A stretch of 64,000 bases of DNA from Enoplosus armatus. Taxonomy: Eukaryota; Chordata; Actinopteri; Centrarchiformes; Enoplosidae. How positions within the stretch are numbered: position 1 is the first letter of the stretch; the number at the start of each line of letters is the position of its first letter. The notes below the pieces were generated by a model. That model was not told where the DNA came from, searched no databases, and saw only the letters and a list, made by a program, of their open reading frames with translations. The stretch covers positions 13,547,501 to 13,611,500 of the forward strand of contig NC_092191.1 in the NCBI RefSeq assembly GCF_043641665.1. The letters are read 5' to 3'. This document shows, one piece after another, positions 1 to 18,544 of the stretch. Both the position numbers and the translations under genes were made by a program.

Positions 1-378
1 AGGCAAAAACAAGTCACAGTGAAGTTTTCATAAAGTTTTCATAACATATATGCATATTATGTATACAGGTTGGTGAACAACATTCAATGATAAATCTGAT
101 ACAAAACTGAGGGCGTAACCTCTGCAGGACAGCAGTTATGTTACAGAAATACGAAATAAAACACTGAGGAGCAAATCTGGGCTCAAATTTTGGCCAGTTG
201 CATTTCACTATACACATACACTTAGATATTTTATAACTCACAACATCCATAGTACACATAATGATAAAATTATTGCTGTGTAAGATGTATGTACAGATTT
301 TGATTATAAAACAACTAGGCCTACTCTTTGGAGGTGAAAGAGTTCTTAGGAGCGCAGATCACAGCTCCGGGGAGGGCA
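1..378 (-). other. cilk1 3' flank / probable 3' UTR
   Basis: This stretch lies downstream of the cilk1 stop codon on the minus strand and runs to the window edge. It is AT-rich, and no other coding exon or RNA gene was recognised in it. It is most simply the start of the cilk1 3' untranslated region. I did not identify a certain polyadenylation signal. Confidence 0.5.
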
Positions 379-5675
<5,297 letters not shown>

Positions 5676-8539
5676 TATGCTTGTCCTTCCATAGCATCAA
5701 CCACAGGCAGATAATAATCGGGTGGAAAAAAAGAGATGTGTTCACCTCCGGCTGCTGAATGCAACCAGATTTTCCTGTGACAACAGCAGAAGACCACGGG
5801 CAGGCCTGGAGGACTCATGGTGTCCTGGACTTGCCTCCCTCTAGCTGGGAGATGAGGGATGGACAACAAGAAATCATGTTGATTATGGAGCTGTATGAAT
5901 TACAATGTACACTGTCCATGACTGCTGACTACAAACTAACGACTAAGTGGGACAAGTTTGTATCCTCCCAATCCTGGCCACATCTGATGATGTACCAGTT
6001 TTCCTGGTTTTCAGAGCCACCGTCTTATCTGCCTGTGACATTACAAGTAATTTGGTCACTAATCCTGGTCCAATATGCAACTTACACAAGTGTGATGTGG
6101 AAACTTGAAACCTCCAGCACTCAACACTGAAAATGTTCTTTTCAGTGAAGTGGGAGATGATTTTTAACGAGGTATTTTTTTGAGGAAATGATACATGTGT
6201 GGAGGAACTTTAACTGTTAACTGACAAGTGAAATAGTGAACATAGTACAAGTGTATGAAAATTGCTATTGTGGTCTTTAATCTATGACAGTAAGTCAACA
6301 TCGGCTGATATGTGGTTTATCACGTTTATTGCCAAGCATTAGATAGTTAAAATAGATACTACTTGCAAGAGTAAGTTGGGGAAAAAAGAGCTTACAGCTA
6401 CATCCTTCACCAGCATGTTACCATGTTATTTCCATGTTTTTTTTCCTTTCGTCCTGTTTAGTTGACAACGCAGCTAACGTCAGCTGTTGTATTCCTAGTT
6501 TAGTTAGCGTTAATTGTGCAGCGTAAAAGCTAACGTTAACGTAACGTAACGGCAAATTAGCACTAAACATTTATTATTCGGATATAATTCACACTGAAGT
6601 TGGCTCTAGTGGATTGGGCTTAATACTACAACTTGGCTTGTGCGCTTTAGTTAATGTTAAACGAGTGCCTTGTGCAGTTAACGGTAGCAGACGTGGTACA
6701 ATTAACGCTAGCTTAATTGCGCTGTGTTGTGGTGCTGGTGGTGGCCCAGCTGAAAAAAACTGGCCTGGTTTGACTGAATGGTGTCCTAATTTAAAAATAA
6801 AACGAGAAGCAGCAGACAACACTCACCCTCCTCACGTCACATCGACAACAACACATAGCCGAGCATTCGTGGACGAAGTTCAACAAATGGCTTTCAACAG
6901 AAGAATCAGTTAACTTGACACCGTTAGAAGACAGACAGCCGCATCCAGTGTGTCCAACACACAACATAAATACAATTTCATGTAGGCCCTTTCGTCAGAG
7001 AGCTCATCATAATCTCGCGTTGCTGTAAAAACAGCTCATTACAACAAATCACAGCGCTCCTCTGTCGACAAAGATACAAAACGACATGAAATCATTCTCT
7101 GCATCTCTGTCTCGAACGTGTGCACATTTTAATGTCTGCAGAATAACATATGATTATTTATTATTTAATATGGTTTTTGGCTTTCCCTTCTTTCGGTTCG
7201 CATATTGCATGTATGCAGACAGAAACCTACCACGCTGAGCGCTGGTGCTACTAAAATGAATGCAAAACAATGATTTACTAACTCATAAACAATTGAAATA
7301 CATAGTCGTGAATGGTAAATGTAATAAGTAATAAGCCTCTTTAATTACACAGAAGTGATAAAAAAAAGAACGATATTCAAAACATACTACAAAAACGAGA
7401 AAGATTTATCTTCGCAAAGGCGGAAGTGAGTGAGAATTAATCATCTTGCTTCGCATTCTTCTTCTCTGGTCAAATCTCCGACCTACAGTAAAGCAGACAG
7501 TCCAAAAGTATTTTTACCCTAAAGAAAATGTATTTCCTATACAAAGTACACACAGTACACAAAACAGAATTGTAATATTGCAACTGCGACGTTGAGCTAT
7601 TTTTACTACTCAATGATGCATCATAGTTTTTAACCTAGCTAGTTAATCATGTTTTACATGTATTGACCTGCAAAGTGTCAAATAACTGTCAAATACATGT
7701 AGTGAATTAAAAAGTAGGCTACCATATTGCCTTCTGAAATGTACAGTTGAAGTGTAAAATACAGCAGAAAATGATATAAGTAAAGTACAACAAGACTTCA
7801 GTAAATGCACCCACCCACACACTTTTCTGGGAATCCAAATTTTTTTAAGCTGCACTGGTGTATAGTCACGAAAATAAATCTTGCAGACGTTTTGATGGCT
7901 TTGGCAAGTGAGGAGTTGCACTCAAGTATCTGGTCTCTTCATGAAGCCGAGCACCCGAGAAGCTTACACACCCAGTGGATAGAGGAGTAGCTCAAAGGTA
8001 GATAATCTAATTCTTCAGCTGAAGGCCTGTTGAATGGTAATCATGGAGCAGGTGTTACACTGAGTTTGGTGACCCATCAGATTCTGTGAATAGGAATGTC
8101 ACTGGAAAGAAGATATTGTGGATTGTTGGCTGGTCAAAACAAGACGCGACCTTGGGTTTGAGATAATAATTGGCAATTTGATTATACATTTAAGTATTTA
8201 TGTATGTATTAATTTCATTCATTTTCATTATTCATTCACATCTAATCATTAATTTGAATATTTATTTAGTCTATCAATACACTGCACTGAGATGAAGTGC
8301 AAGGAGGGTGACAGAAGTGCAGTCAAAGTTCTTTGCTCACATAATTGTGGCATTTGTGAACTATCTGCAGTAAATACACACGGGGAAAGTGATCATGAAA
8401 CTATCCACATTAGCTTCTGTAAACTGATGATGCACTGTGAAAGCTAATAACAATGCTTCTTGTCTTCTCTCCGTCTCTTTCCAACTCCGCCACACTTCCC
8501 GACTTCCTGTGTCACTGGAGCTCGGGGCTGCTCGGCGAA
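5676..8539. promoter_or_regulatory. Divergent cilk1/fbxo9 intergenic region
   Basis: About 2.9 kb separates the cilk1 start codon from the fbxo9 leader. No coding exon was found. It should hold the cilk1 5' UTR exon(s) and the promoters of both genes, and I recall the human genes being arranged head to head as well. The 6430-7130 part contains many TAACGT/GCTAAC-type sequences and a splice-donor-like site on the minus strand. The 7140-8440 part is AT-rich with no feature I can name. Its division into separate promoters cannot be resolved from sequence alone. Confidence 0.5.
6827..6990 (-). other. Candidate noncoding first exon of cilk1
   Basis: On the minus strand a consensus donor GTGAGT begins at 6826, directly after a possible exon ending GACGTGAGGAGG. 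An acceptor-like TTGCATTCAG lies shortly upstream of the start codon, near 5757-5766. Together these could make a spliced 5' UTR. The right-hand limit is a guess, because no transcription start can be read from the sequence. Confidence 0.35.
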
Positions 8540-8608
8540 ATGGCCGCGTTCTTGCGAGCTCGTAAATATGTTCGTAGTGTTGTCCGTTTCTCCGACCGTG
8601 AACTGTAA
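8540..8608 (+). other. Upstream ORF in the fbxo9 leader (22 codons plus stop)
   Basis: An ATG in strong context (G at -3 within gcgaaATGG, G at +4) opens a short frame rich in Arg/Ala, starting MAAFLRARKY and ending at TAA 8606-8608. It lies 58 bp before the fbxo9 start codon. If the transcript begins upstream of it, this would be a regulatory uORF. A donor-like GTAAAT inside it means it could alternatively be partly intronic. No homology is claimed. Confidence 0.4.
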
Positions 8609-8665
8609 ACGCTCGTGTTGACCGCTTGTGAGGACACCAAAAGGAGACCTACTGTCCAAGCTGTC

Positions 8666-11600
8666 ATGGTGGGTCACCGTGTTTTTACAAGTTAATCTGA
8701 GGGAAGCGTGTTAGCCAGCTAGCTAGCTAACGTAGCTAACATCACCTGCCTTCCTTTACCTGTAGTTCAGTTGGTGCTGCTCTGCTCGACGTGTCTCTTC
8801 AGCGGTTCGTTAACATAGTTACCAAACCCTAAAATGTTTAGTTTAGCCCTTAAATTAACGACAGACTGGTATGAGATTGTAACAGTTCATTTAATTGTCT
8901 GTATCGTCCACTGAGGTAACGTTAGCACGAACCTACCTGTGTGTAGCTTTCGTGTGCTGTCACCAGTAGTCAGTTAAAATTACATTAACTAGGGTTTAAC
9001 TTCACTAACAGTCAAGTTTATTGAGCACGTTTCCGAGTTTGGGCACATTTTTGATAAACTGCACTCTTGTCTTTGCCGTAGTTCCCACAACTAACACCAC
9101 ATGTGTGTTGACCGATGACAGTTTGCACTGTTTGTATCAGTCAGTAAACAATCATTCAGTGTTTTCTATGAGTCACACGCACTCTATAGGATGTACCGTG
9201 AAATGTAGAGTGACAAGCATCACAAGACTGCAAAAGACGACCATATCAATGTCTAATACAGGTAACAAAATGTGCTTTATATAGATTTAAAAACAAAAAT
9301 AGCTAAATGTGCAATAGTAACACAACAACACATATACAGTCAGGACCCGCAATACATTGCTCCATTAAAGAGTTGGTATATACACAAGATTTGAAGTTTA
9401 AATAAAACTTCAATTTCTGACCTGACAGTTGGCCTTATGCAATGTGCAAGAGGAGGAGTTAAAAATAAACACTACATGAAAAGAACCAAACAGGGTAGCT
9501 GGTTTTGTCTTTCACTTTGGCATACAGCTGCCCAATTGCAAACCTCACACTACCCAAAAATGCATTTAATTTATAGATTTATCATTAGTAAGCTACTGCA
9601 ACTAGCCTTTCTGCATCGACTGCATTTTTTGAAGTCAGATTTCAGGCTGAGTGGATTCATGGTGGCCACATGGACGTTTTACTGTAAAATGACCCCTGCA
9701 GTAGAAGGAAGTGGTATCATTACAGCCTGACTAGAAAAAGATAAAGCCAAGCTACGTGAGTGCTGTTATGATCAGTGTAGGGGAAGTCAAAGCACAACAG
9801 GAACTAATGATGAGTTTTCTTATTGATTAATCTTCCAGTTATTTTTACAGTTACTCAATCAATGATTTAACCTATAAAATGTTAGAAATTAGTGAAGAAT
9901 TCCTATCACGATTCCACAGAGTCCAAAGAGATATTTAAAATTGCTTGTTTTGTCCAACCAACAGTCTAGACCCCAAAAACATAAACAAACTATCTTAATC
10001 AGGCTGGCCAATTTATTGGTCCAGAAAATATTTTGCATTTGAGCTTGTTGAAAGACAAAAACGATTAGATGATTCTCAAATTTGATGTTGATTTACGAAT
10101 AGGCCTACTAATTTACTAATCCATTCCAGCACTGGACTGTTCAATTCCTGAAAGCGGATAGCTGATACTCAATGTTTTGCTTGTTTATTTAATTATTTTT
10201 TTCACTTTTTGATAAAACAAACCCCAAAAACAAGTTAAATTTCAAGGTGTGTGAGGCCAAAATAACAAAAAAAAGGAAATCTAGTAAGTGCAGAAAAAGA
10301 ATAAACCGGACAACAAAAGCAAAGAAAGACATTGCATTTACAAGCTATCTAACTAACACAGAGGAAAACGATGACAAAACGACAGCCCCTGGAATTTCTC
10401 CCCAAGGCACTGCTGTAAGTACACATCTGTGTTTAAAGGAGGTTAGTGTAGCTGGTTTGGGACTCGGTGAGGAGTTGAATGTCCTGTTCTGTAAATCATT
10501 TCACCTGGGAAACCACAAATCTACCGCCACAGTATTAAGAGGTAGTAAGCAGCTCCTGTGATGACTTTAAGTAATACTTCACCTCTTCCTTGTACAGGCT
10601 GAGGAAAATACAGATATCGGAGGTACGATAGAGGATGAAGATGAAAGTTCAGATGACGCAAACCTTCAGGTGAGAAATCTTCTATGGACATAAATCCTGA
10701 TTAATAATTCATTTATTTTCTCATTTCTAAATGATTGGCTGTATTAATGGGCACCTATCTCTAATCCCATCAAGATATGAGAACAATATGTCTTTGTTTT
10801 TATTATTTGACTCTGTTCTTATTATTTGTTTCTCTACTAAACTGTTAACAGGGTGCTGCCTTAAAAGACCATGTGTGCTCACCCAACCAACCCTGTATAC
10901 ATAAATAAAGGCTAAATAAATATTGTGCTCATGTAGACTCAGTGATCATACAACTAAACCAGAAATGTATCCACTGGTTACCTCTGTTGTCCCCACAGGA
11001 GCTACTGAGGAAAAAGCTTAAGCAGTTCAACACAACAACACCTCTCATTGTAAAATGAATCAGTTATTATATATTTAAGTAGTCATGAAGTAGTCACATG
11101 GCATGATTTGAGAGGTTTTTCCTGTCCTGAAGCAGTTTTTTCCAAGAGTTTGGTACAAGTGTGAAAACTATCCTCAAACTTAGAAAAACTCCAGAAAAAT
11201 CCTAAAACAGAAAAGTCGAATCCTCCTCTAAACACTGGTTTCTAGCAAGTGCGGAGTCTGCACCTCATTTGGTCATAGTGTCACAGAAGCATGATCTGTC
11301 GTTACGTCTAAGCAAATATAGCACGAATCAGTACACAAATACAAATTAGTGTTTGCGTTTGCATGGTCTTGAGGTTACACAACTGTTGAAAGTGTATGTA
11401 GACTGACGCCACTCACGATGTTACAGAATACTGAGCCAAGTGTTCACAGATTTGATAGATTCTGTTAGTGACTCCCACTATTCCTGTTTCTGAATCTTGT
11501 CATATTATTTAAGCACTAAAAAAATATTTTTTAAAGAGGTTTAGGCTGCCAAAGGTAGATATTTTGAGATTGTTTTGAAAAAGGTTAAGAAAAATATATA

Positions 11601-14600
11601 TATTCTTAATTTCGGCAGCATATAGAAGCTTGATGTATGCTGTTTTACATGTTTCCAATTCAGAAACAGTTCCTGATAAACCCTGCTGTTATAGTAAGTC
11701 TGAGAACAAAGACACGTAGTAACTCTGTAATTGAATTGCAGCTGCAGCTCAATGCGTTCAGAGCTCAGTGGATGTCTGAACTCAAACCGAGCTCTGGAGC
11801 AAGTGGACTGAGTGACCGACTGCTGCGAGCTAAAGGTCTGAAGAGGACACAAGACATTGCTCAGGAGGAAAAAGTAAGTTGTGAAATGATTTCTCCAGGT
11901 CATGTACTTGTGATGTGCTGTAGAGTGCTGTCACTAACATTTTTACAGCGCTGTTGAATGACTGACGTAAGCCATCTTCCCTCAGGCCGCAGAGCTGTTC
12001 TTGAGAGCTGTTCAGGAAGAGCAGAATGGCGCAGTCTATGAGGGTTTGTATGGAGGATATAATGGTGATCAAAATCACCAGGGAGAGGAGGAAATGTTGG
12101 GTTAACCACAAAAAAACTAATTCTTTAGGAACTAACAGAAATTCACTTGCGAGTAAGCCTGTGGAAAATGCTACATTATATCAGATTTTTAAAAATAGTT
12201 TAGGCATTTCTAAACATCACTCTATTTAAATGAAACGAATGATTTCTATAGTCCAGATGTCATTGACAGTAATTGAGGATGTTTAATATATATATAGTTT
12301 TGTAATTTCTGTATGAGAAACAAAAAACAAGTTATTGCGTTGCTTGAGCACTTCAAAGTCATTTTCCTGTTAACGTATAAATTGACCTTCACTTGCAGCT
12401 ATCAAGTTCTATCGCATGGCTATGCAGCTTGTGCCAGACATTGAGTCTAAAATCAACTACAGCCGTCCTCCTGACACAGACCGAGTTGGAGGAAGCTAGT
12501 AAGCTGCTTTTTATTTTATTATATTGAGCATGCTGTGAAACGACTGTATTTATGAATTATGTTCTCTTAAAACACACATTACAATGTTTTTTTTAATCCA
12601 TAGCTTAAACTTTTCAACTCTGTATATGAATTTACCTCATTGATGTGATCATCATAGAGTTGGTGTTGTGTTTTTGCAGCATGGAGGACAGCGATGTTGA
12701 TGGTGAGATCGAGGATCTACTTGCCTACTTTGAGCAGGAGCTAACTCTGGAATACTCCTTTCCAAAGATCTGCACCCCTGAGTCGGACTTGACTCAGATG
12801 CACATTTCAGGTAAAAATTAATTAATTCATTTTATTAGAACTTAAACATGTCTAAAGTCATTATCAACTTGTATTTAATTGTAACTGATTTGTTTCTTGT
12901 GTTATTTGACTGCAGCCTTGCCGCAGGAAATCCTGATGTACATATTTCGTTGGGTTGTGTCGAGTGATCTGGACATGCGAGCCCTGGAGCAGCTCTCTTT
13001 GGTTTGCCGTGGGTTTTACATTTGTGCAAGGTCAGCCTCTCTGTCATAACAGATCAGATGTGTGACAGCTTGTTTGACAACCGCTTGCTTTTCTCAAGTT
13101 TTGCCTCTCAAAATTGCTGACTTGGGATCAGACAATTAGGGATCTCACATTGTTGCTGCACAATAGTTAAAGCAATTAAAAGCCAGTTCTATATAAGTGG
13201 GTTTAGGTTCACTCATCTTCTTCTTTTCTTTCACTTTGAATTTCTCTCCAGGGACCCCGAGATCTGGCACTCAGCCTGTGTAAGAGTGTGGGGACGGAAC
13301 TGCACCAAAGTCGTACCCTTCAAATCCTGGAGGGAGATGTTCCTGCGCAGGCCTCGTGTCCGTTTTGATGGTAAGTCAGTATTTTGTAATTTACAAATTC
13401 AGGATGCTCTGTCATAGTTTATGAGATTTATCAGCCCATCAAAATGTAATGGCTCTGAAAGAATCATAAATCCAGGTGCAACATTTGGAGCGCTTTGAGA
13501 CACACCTGCTCTTAACATGCAGCACACTGATGCCCCCTGCAGTGGGAGGAGGTCTACAGCAGCGCTTTTTGGAGGCGCTCAAGCGTTTCCATCAGTCACA
13601 GCAGAAATATGAAAATGTGCCAGCTTGTAAAATGTGATGCCTCTGAGCTTATGTTTGGTTTCAGTACACGAAAACACAAAACACCAGTTGTGAAGCCAAA
13701 TGCCTGAGATTGCCAGTTCCACAATTGGCTAAATATTTCGTGTAAAAATAATATTTGGTCGATGTTGCTTCTAAATGATAATACAGGCCAATGCTGCTGC
13801 CAATTTACTGATGAATCAGTCTTCTATCATTAGCACACAGTCATGATTAACTGGATGTTGATATTGATGTTGATATATCATATTATTTTCACAGGTGTCT
13901 ATATCAGCAAGACATCATACATTCGTCAAGGAGAGGAGTCACTGGATGGATTTTACAGGGCTTGGCACCACGTTGAGTACTACAGGTAGATGTTTGATTT
14001 GAATCACTGTCTTTTGATTGGTCGTTGTATAGATATCACAGCACAGTGTTGACACTGTTGTCGCAGGTACCTCCGGTTCTTCCCTGACGGCCACGTCATC
14101 ATGCTCACCACCCCTGAGGACCCTCTGTCCGTTGTTCCTCGCTTGCGTACTAGGAACACCAGGTACACCTTCTCTGTTTTCTCAGCTAGAATTCATGTTG
14201 CAACACTTAATTTCACATGTTTGATTGCTGCCACTCTTGTTCATTTCATTTTACAGAATGGATTCTGCTTTGCTTGGTCATTTCCGTCTGTCACAGGAGA
14301 CAGACAATCAAACCAAAGTTTTTGCTGTTGTCTGCAAGAAAAAGGAGGAGGTAAGATAAAGATATACAGTGCTGTGAAAAAGTATTTGCCCCCTTCCTGA
14401 TTTCTTATATTTTTGCATATTTGTCACGCTTAATGTTTCAGATCATCAAACAAATTTTTAAATTAGACAAAGATAACCCAAGTAAATACAAAATGCAGTT
14501 TTTAAATGATGATTTGCTTTGCAAAAAGCAGAACATCATGCCGAGGTCAAAAGACATTCAAGAACAGAGAAACAAAGTCATTGACATCTATCAGTCTAGA

Positions 14601-17056
14601 AAGGGTTACAAAGCCATTTCTAAGGCTTTGGGACTCCAGCGCACCACGGTGAGAGCCATTATCCACAAATGGAGAAAACTTGGAACAGTGGTGAACCTTC
14701 CCAGGGGTGGCCGGCCTACCAAAATTACTCCAAGAGCGCATCAGGAGGTCATCCAGGAGGTCACAAAAGAACCAAGAACAACATCTAAAGAACTGCAGGC
14801 CTCACTTGCCTCAGTTAAGGTCAGTGTCCATGATTCAACAATAAGAAAGAGACTGGGCAAAAATGGCATCCATGGGAGAGCTCCAAGGTGAAAACCACTG
14901 CTGACCAAAAAGAACACAAAGGCTCGTCTCACATTTGCCAAAAATCATCTTGATGATCCCCAAGACTTTTGGGAAAATATTCTGTGGACTGACGAGGCAA
15001 AAGTTGAACTTTTTGGAAGGTGTGCATCCCGTTACATCTGGCGTAAAACTAACACAGCATTTCATAAAAAGTAACATCATACCAACAGTCAAACGTGGTG
15101 GTAGTAGTGTGATGGTCTGGGGCTGCTTTGCTGCTTCAGGACCTGGACGACTTGCCGTAATTGATGGAACCATGAATTCTGCTCTCTACCAGAAAATCCT
15201 GAAGGAGAATGTCCAGCCATCAGTTCCAGACCTCAAGCTCAAGCGCACTTGGGTTATGCAGCAGGACAATTATCCAAAACTCACCAGCAAGTCCACCTCT
15301 GAATGGCTTAAAAAAACCAAAATGAAGGTTTTGGAGTGGTGTTGTCAAAGTCCAGACTTTTGAGATGCTGTGGCACGACCTTAAACAGGCCGTTCATGCT
15401 CGAAAACCCTCCAATGTGGCTGAATTAAAACAATTCTGCAAAGAAGAGTGGGCCAAAATTCCTCCACAGTGATGTAAATGACTCATTGCCAGTTATCGCA
15501 AACGCTTGATTGCAGTTGTTGCCGCCAAGGGAGTTGCACCAGTTATTAGGTCGAGGGGGCAATTACTTTTTCACATTGGGCCAGGTAGGTTTGGATAGCT
15601 TTTTTCCCTTAATAAAATGAAATCATCATTTAAAAACTGCATTTTGTATTTACTCGGGTTATCTTTGTCTAATATTAACATTTGTCTGATGATCTGAAAC
15701 ATTTAAGCGTGACAAATATGCAAAAAAATAAGAAATCAGGAAGGGGGCCAATACTTTTTCACAGCACTGTATAGGAAAGAGTACGAGCCAGGGTGTGTTC
15801 TTTGAAGCACTACAGATGAGCTTTTGTCTTACTTGTTTACTCCAAAGTGAGTTTTTAACAATGCCACCAGACATTTGTTTTCAACTACAGCTTGTTCTGA
15901 AATGAAAACAGCTGTATTTAATTCTTCAGTTTGAAGTTTTTTTAAACAATGTTGAACAATGTGTAAATCAAATACAAATGAATTACTTAATTATATAAAA
16001 AATAGTGTTTTTAGTATTTTATTTTTATTCTCATGGTAGAAAATGGGCCTCCATGTTTAATCAACTTACAATTCAGAGAAAAGGGAAAGAAATATTGCAA
16101 CTTAAATTGTGTTACATACCTATACATCTGTGTCTGTCAAAACTTACATACTTATGTTACATACTCATCACTATTCAAAGTAATGTCACATTTCTTATAG
16201 AACCCGGGAGCAGTTAATTGCTAGTTATATTATTTTCAGTTGCAACACCACGCAGTTGCATCCTTTTACTTTCAGACATCTAGAATAACTCAAGTTCCTC
16301 TTCTATGTAAACGATCAAGAAGCTGAACTCGTGTTAATCTGCAATATTCTCATCACACTTTAATACTAGAGTGTGTTTCAGGTGCATGTACAAGGTTATA
16401 TGAGAAAACTAACTTTGAAAAAGAAGAATCATATCAGGAATGGGGGTGGATTTTCTTTATTTACCTATTTTATATTATTTAACTTAACATGCCTCTGGGG
16501 TGACAACAGAAGAAACAACTCTTTTACTCATTACTGTACTGAACTTCAAATATGAAATGTTGCACCACTCTTTAACCAGTTATGCCTTAGTGACATGTTA
16601 CTGAGTGACACATGAACGCTCACTTGCTCTTTTCCAAGAATCTTTAAAATAAAACGGTTAACCAATGAGTTTATCGCTCAGCTTGTAAACTGTGTTATTT
16701 GTTAACAGAAAGCGGCCGAGTTTCAAAGGAATCGGTTCTGCAGGCGGAACCCACCTCCGGAGGCTGAACACAGCTTCCACGTGGGACTGCATCTGTCCTC
16801 CGGGGGGCGTCAGAGTGTCAGTAAACTGGTGTGGATCCACCACTCCTGCCACATCACTTACAAGTAAGAGACACAAGTACAAATACAAGTGGAAAAGAAA
16901 AATGATCTCCCTGTTTCTTTCTAAATTGACATTAATTATGTTTTTAGGCTGACTGGGGAAACTGTTGTCACAGCGTTTGACCTGGACAGGATGTACACAC
17001 CCTTCTCCTTTGCACGTGTGAAGAGTTACACTGCTTTCTCCGAGCAGCCTCTTTAA
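8666..17056 (+). CDS. fbxo9: F-box only protein 9, 13 coding exons, about 424 aa
   Basis: FBXO9 is the substrate receptor of an SCF (SKP1-CUL1-F-box) ubiquitin ligase, reported to act on TTI1 and TEL2. Coding exons: 8666-8668, 10598-10669, 11742-11873, 11986-12043, 12399-12498, 12680-12810, 12916-13030, 13252-13370, 13895-13985, 14067-14162, 14257-14350, 16709-16863, 16948-17056; all phases agree. The first coding exon is only ATG followed by the donor GTGGGT, giving M-AEENTD. An acidic N-terminus and the block FRAQWMSEL are followed by the MIT/TPR-like segment [20 protein letters not shown]. The F-box, [15 protein letters not shown] to [11 protein letters not shown], spans about residues 166-206. 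The C-terminal domain contains [22 protein letters not shown] and [10 protein letters not shown] at the end. The exon 3 acceptor is ambiguous by 6 bp (CAGCTGCAG). Human isoforms are 403-447 aa. Exon 12 is the least conserved relative to human as I remember it. Confidence 0.96.
9818..10090. repeat. Dispersed teleost repeat, copy 1 (in fbxo9 intron 1)
   Basis: The segment has the texture of a common fish repeat: TTGATTAATCTTCCAG, ATAAAATGTTAGAAA, TTGTTTTGTCCAACCAA and AAAACGATTAGATGATT. The same phrases recur near 36290-36390, 44448-44805 and 49486-49645 in this window. It is a diverged, probably non-autonomous element; the family name is not assigned. Confidence 0.6.
14367..15769 (+). mobile_element. 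Tc1/mariner-like transposon, full length with terminal inverted repeats, decayed
   Basis: The element begins CAGTGCTGTGAAAAAGTATT and ends with the reverse complement of almost the same sequence, flanked by TA at 14365-14366 and 15770-15771, the Tc1 target-site signature. The inverted repeats are about 150 bp each (14367 to about 14517 and about 15620 to 15769) and nearly identical. Total length is 1,403 bp. It sits in the fbxo9 intron after exon 11, with its left TA 14 bp after the exon end. The high arm identity suggests a fairly recent insertion, but the transposase is broken. Confidence 0.95.
14538..15588 (+). pseudogene. Tc1-like transposase pseudogene
   Basis: From the ATG at 14538 ([13 protein letters not shown]) the frame encodes paired-like helix-turn-helix DNA-binding sequence with the GRP-type linker [10 protein letters not shown]. 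An in-frame TGA stops it at 14889-14891. The same frame then continues with [11 protein letters not shown], which carries the first catalytic Asp. Another stop and a frame change fall near 15065-15074, and a further break lies near 15330-15363. The second catalytic block reads QQDNYPK where the family normally has a QDNDPKH-like motif. At least three lesions make it inactive. It belongs to the transposon at 14367-15769. Confidence 0.92.
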
Positions 17057-17354
17057 GCAGCCTGCAGACCTGCACATGATCCCGCAGCAAAAGTCCATTT
17101 ACCACTTTAACAAAATGCATACTCCTACGCCTGTTTAATCTGCTGCAGCTGGATTACAGTCTCACTATATGAACCCTCATGTTTCCTACATGCGAGCATG
17201 TTACGTTTCAGGTTTACATAATTGAATACTACTTATTTTCTGATTTCAGAAATTATGGTAATGTGATGAGAGCCAAAATAATTAGCACCCTTTCCCGCCT
17301 GTTCCAAGCAATGAATGTCGATACTTTTTGTTTCATGGTGCACTTTCTCCCTCA

Positions 17355-17360
17355 AATAAA
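17355..17360 (+). terminator. Polyadenylation signal of fbxo9
   Basis: A canonical AATAAA lies about 300 bp after the fbxo9 stop codon and is followed by a GT-rich stretch (CAGTGGTGAA, then TTTTAGTTTGATTTGTTTTT). It is the first convincing signal downstream and implies a short 3' UTR. Confidence 0.65.
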
Positions 17361-18544
17361 CAGTGGTGAACAGAACGGGCTCTTTTAGTTTGATTTGTTT
17401 TTACTGAATGACTTGTATTGACAAATACTACATAGAAGGGCATTGTGTAAATGTCAGAATGTGTTCTGGGAGGTGATGTGTAACCAGGCAGGTTATATTT
17501 TACTAGATTTCTCGTGTTCAGTCATGGCTATAGGAAAAGTGATGCATCACAGTAAAATTAGAGATACTATTACACAACCTCAGTGAAAAGACATTGCAGA
17601 TGTGATTTCAGACTTCTACATTATTTGTCTTGCTGAGGACACACGGGTATAATCCACGTATTACATTTTCTGGGAACCAAGCACGGACAGATAAACAGGA
17701 TTTGCAGAGAAAAATAAATAAATGTGAAAGTTGTATTGGATTAGGCTAAAATGATTTGTGGCTTGTTGACTTTACTATTGTTGGTTTTTCAAAATATAAA
17801 GGAACTGTGTTGCAAATTCTCAATTAAAATGGGAAGTAAATCTCAAGTAGTTTGTTTTTAAACAACTATTGCTGCTTTTGTGTGAGTTCAAAGAAAAGGT
17901 ACAAACAGTAGGAGGCAAACCAGACAATAAAAATATAAACAGGTTCTTACACAGACAGGATTACAGAGAGGAGAAAACAAAAGAACAATAAAAAAACCCT
18001 TTGACATAAAGTTTGAGTGGGTTGATCCCTCTTTGCTTTGATGTCGTCATACTCATGTTTGTTATCATTAGTCTCACTTGTGCTGTTGAATCACAGAGCC
18101 AAAGAAGTACAGTAGCATTCAGCACTGGAGGTTAATTGTCCACCCCTAAACTAAACGAAGTAAAATTGCAATTAATGTTCAAATTTGCAGTACATTTAAA
18201 AAGGGGAACTTAGAGATACATGGCCGTCCTCTCTGAACGATGAAGTCATTTCGATTACAGTAATCCATGATTCATCAAACTCATGGACATCTACTCATGT
18301 TAGCATGATTGCTATTTGTATGACCACAATAACTTGAGATGATGACGCACATTTGGCCAAATCAGAATCAGGTTTTCTTATCACCAGAGGTCATGTTGCT
18401 CTGACTTTACAGCAATCAGTGGGAGGATGATAATGAAAGGAAGTGAGAGATTATATATTTAAAGCCTCCTGAAAATCACACCCAAGAGCAGTTTTTAAAG
18501 TTATTAACACTCATGAGCAGTGTGTTGTTTACCTTGCCACTCTG

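Noticed and set aside
7011..7035. RFX X-box-like site near the cilk1 leader (GTTTTTACAGCAAC on the minus strand)
   Set aside because: Only the AGCAAC half matches; the other half departs from GTNRCC. Too weak to call, although a ciliary gene might be expected to have one.
10247..10561. 104-codon open frame rich in Lys/Arg at its start, in fbxo9 intron 1
   Set aside because: No conserved domain, poor codon character, and it lies inside a well-defined intron beside a repeat copy. Treated as chance.
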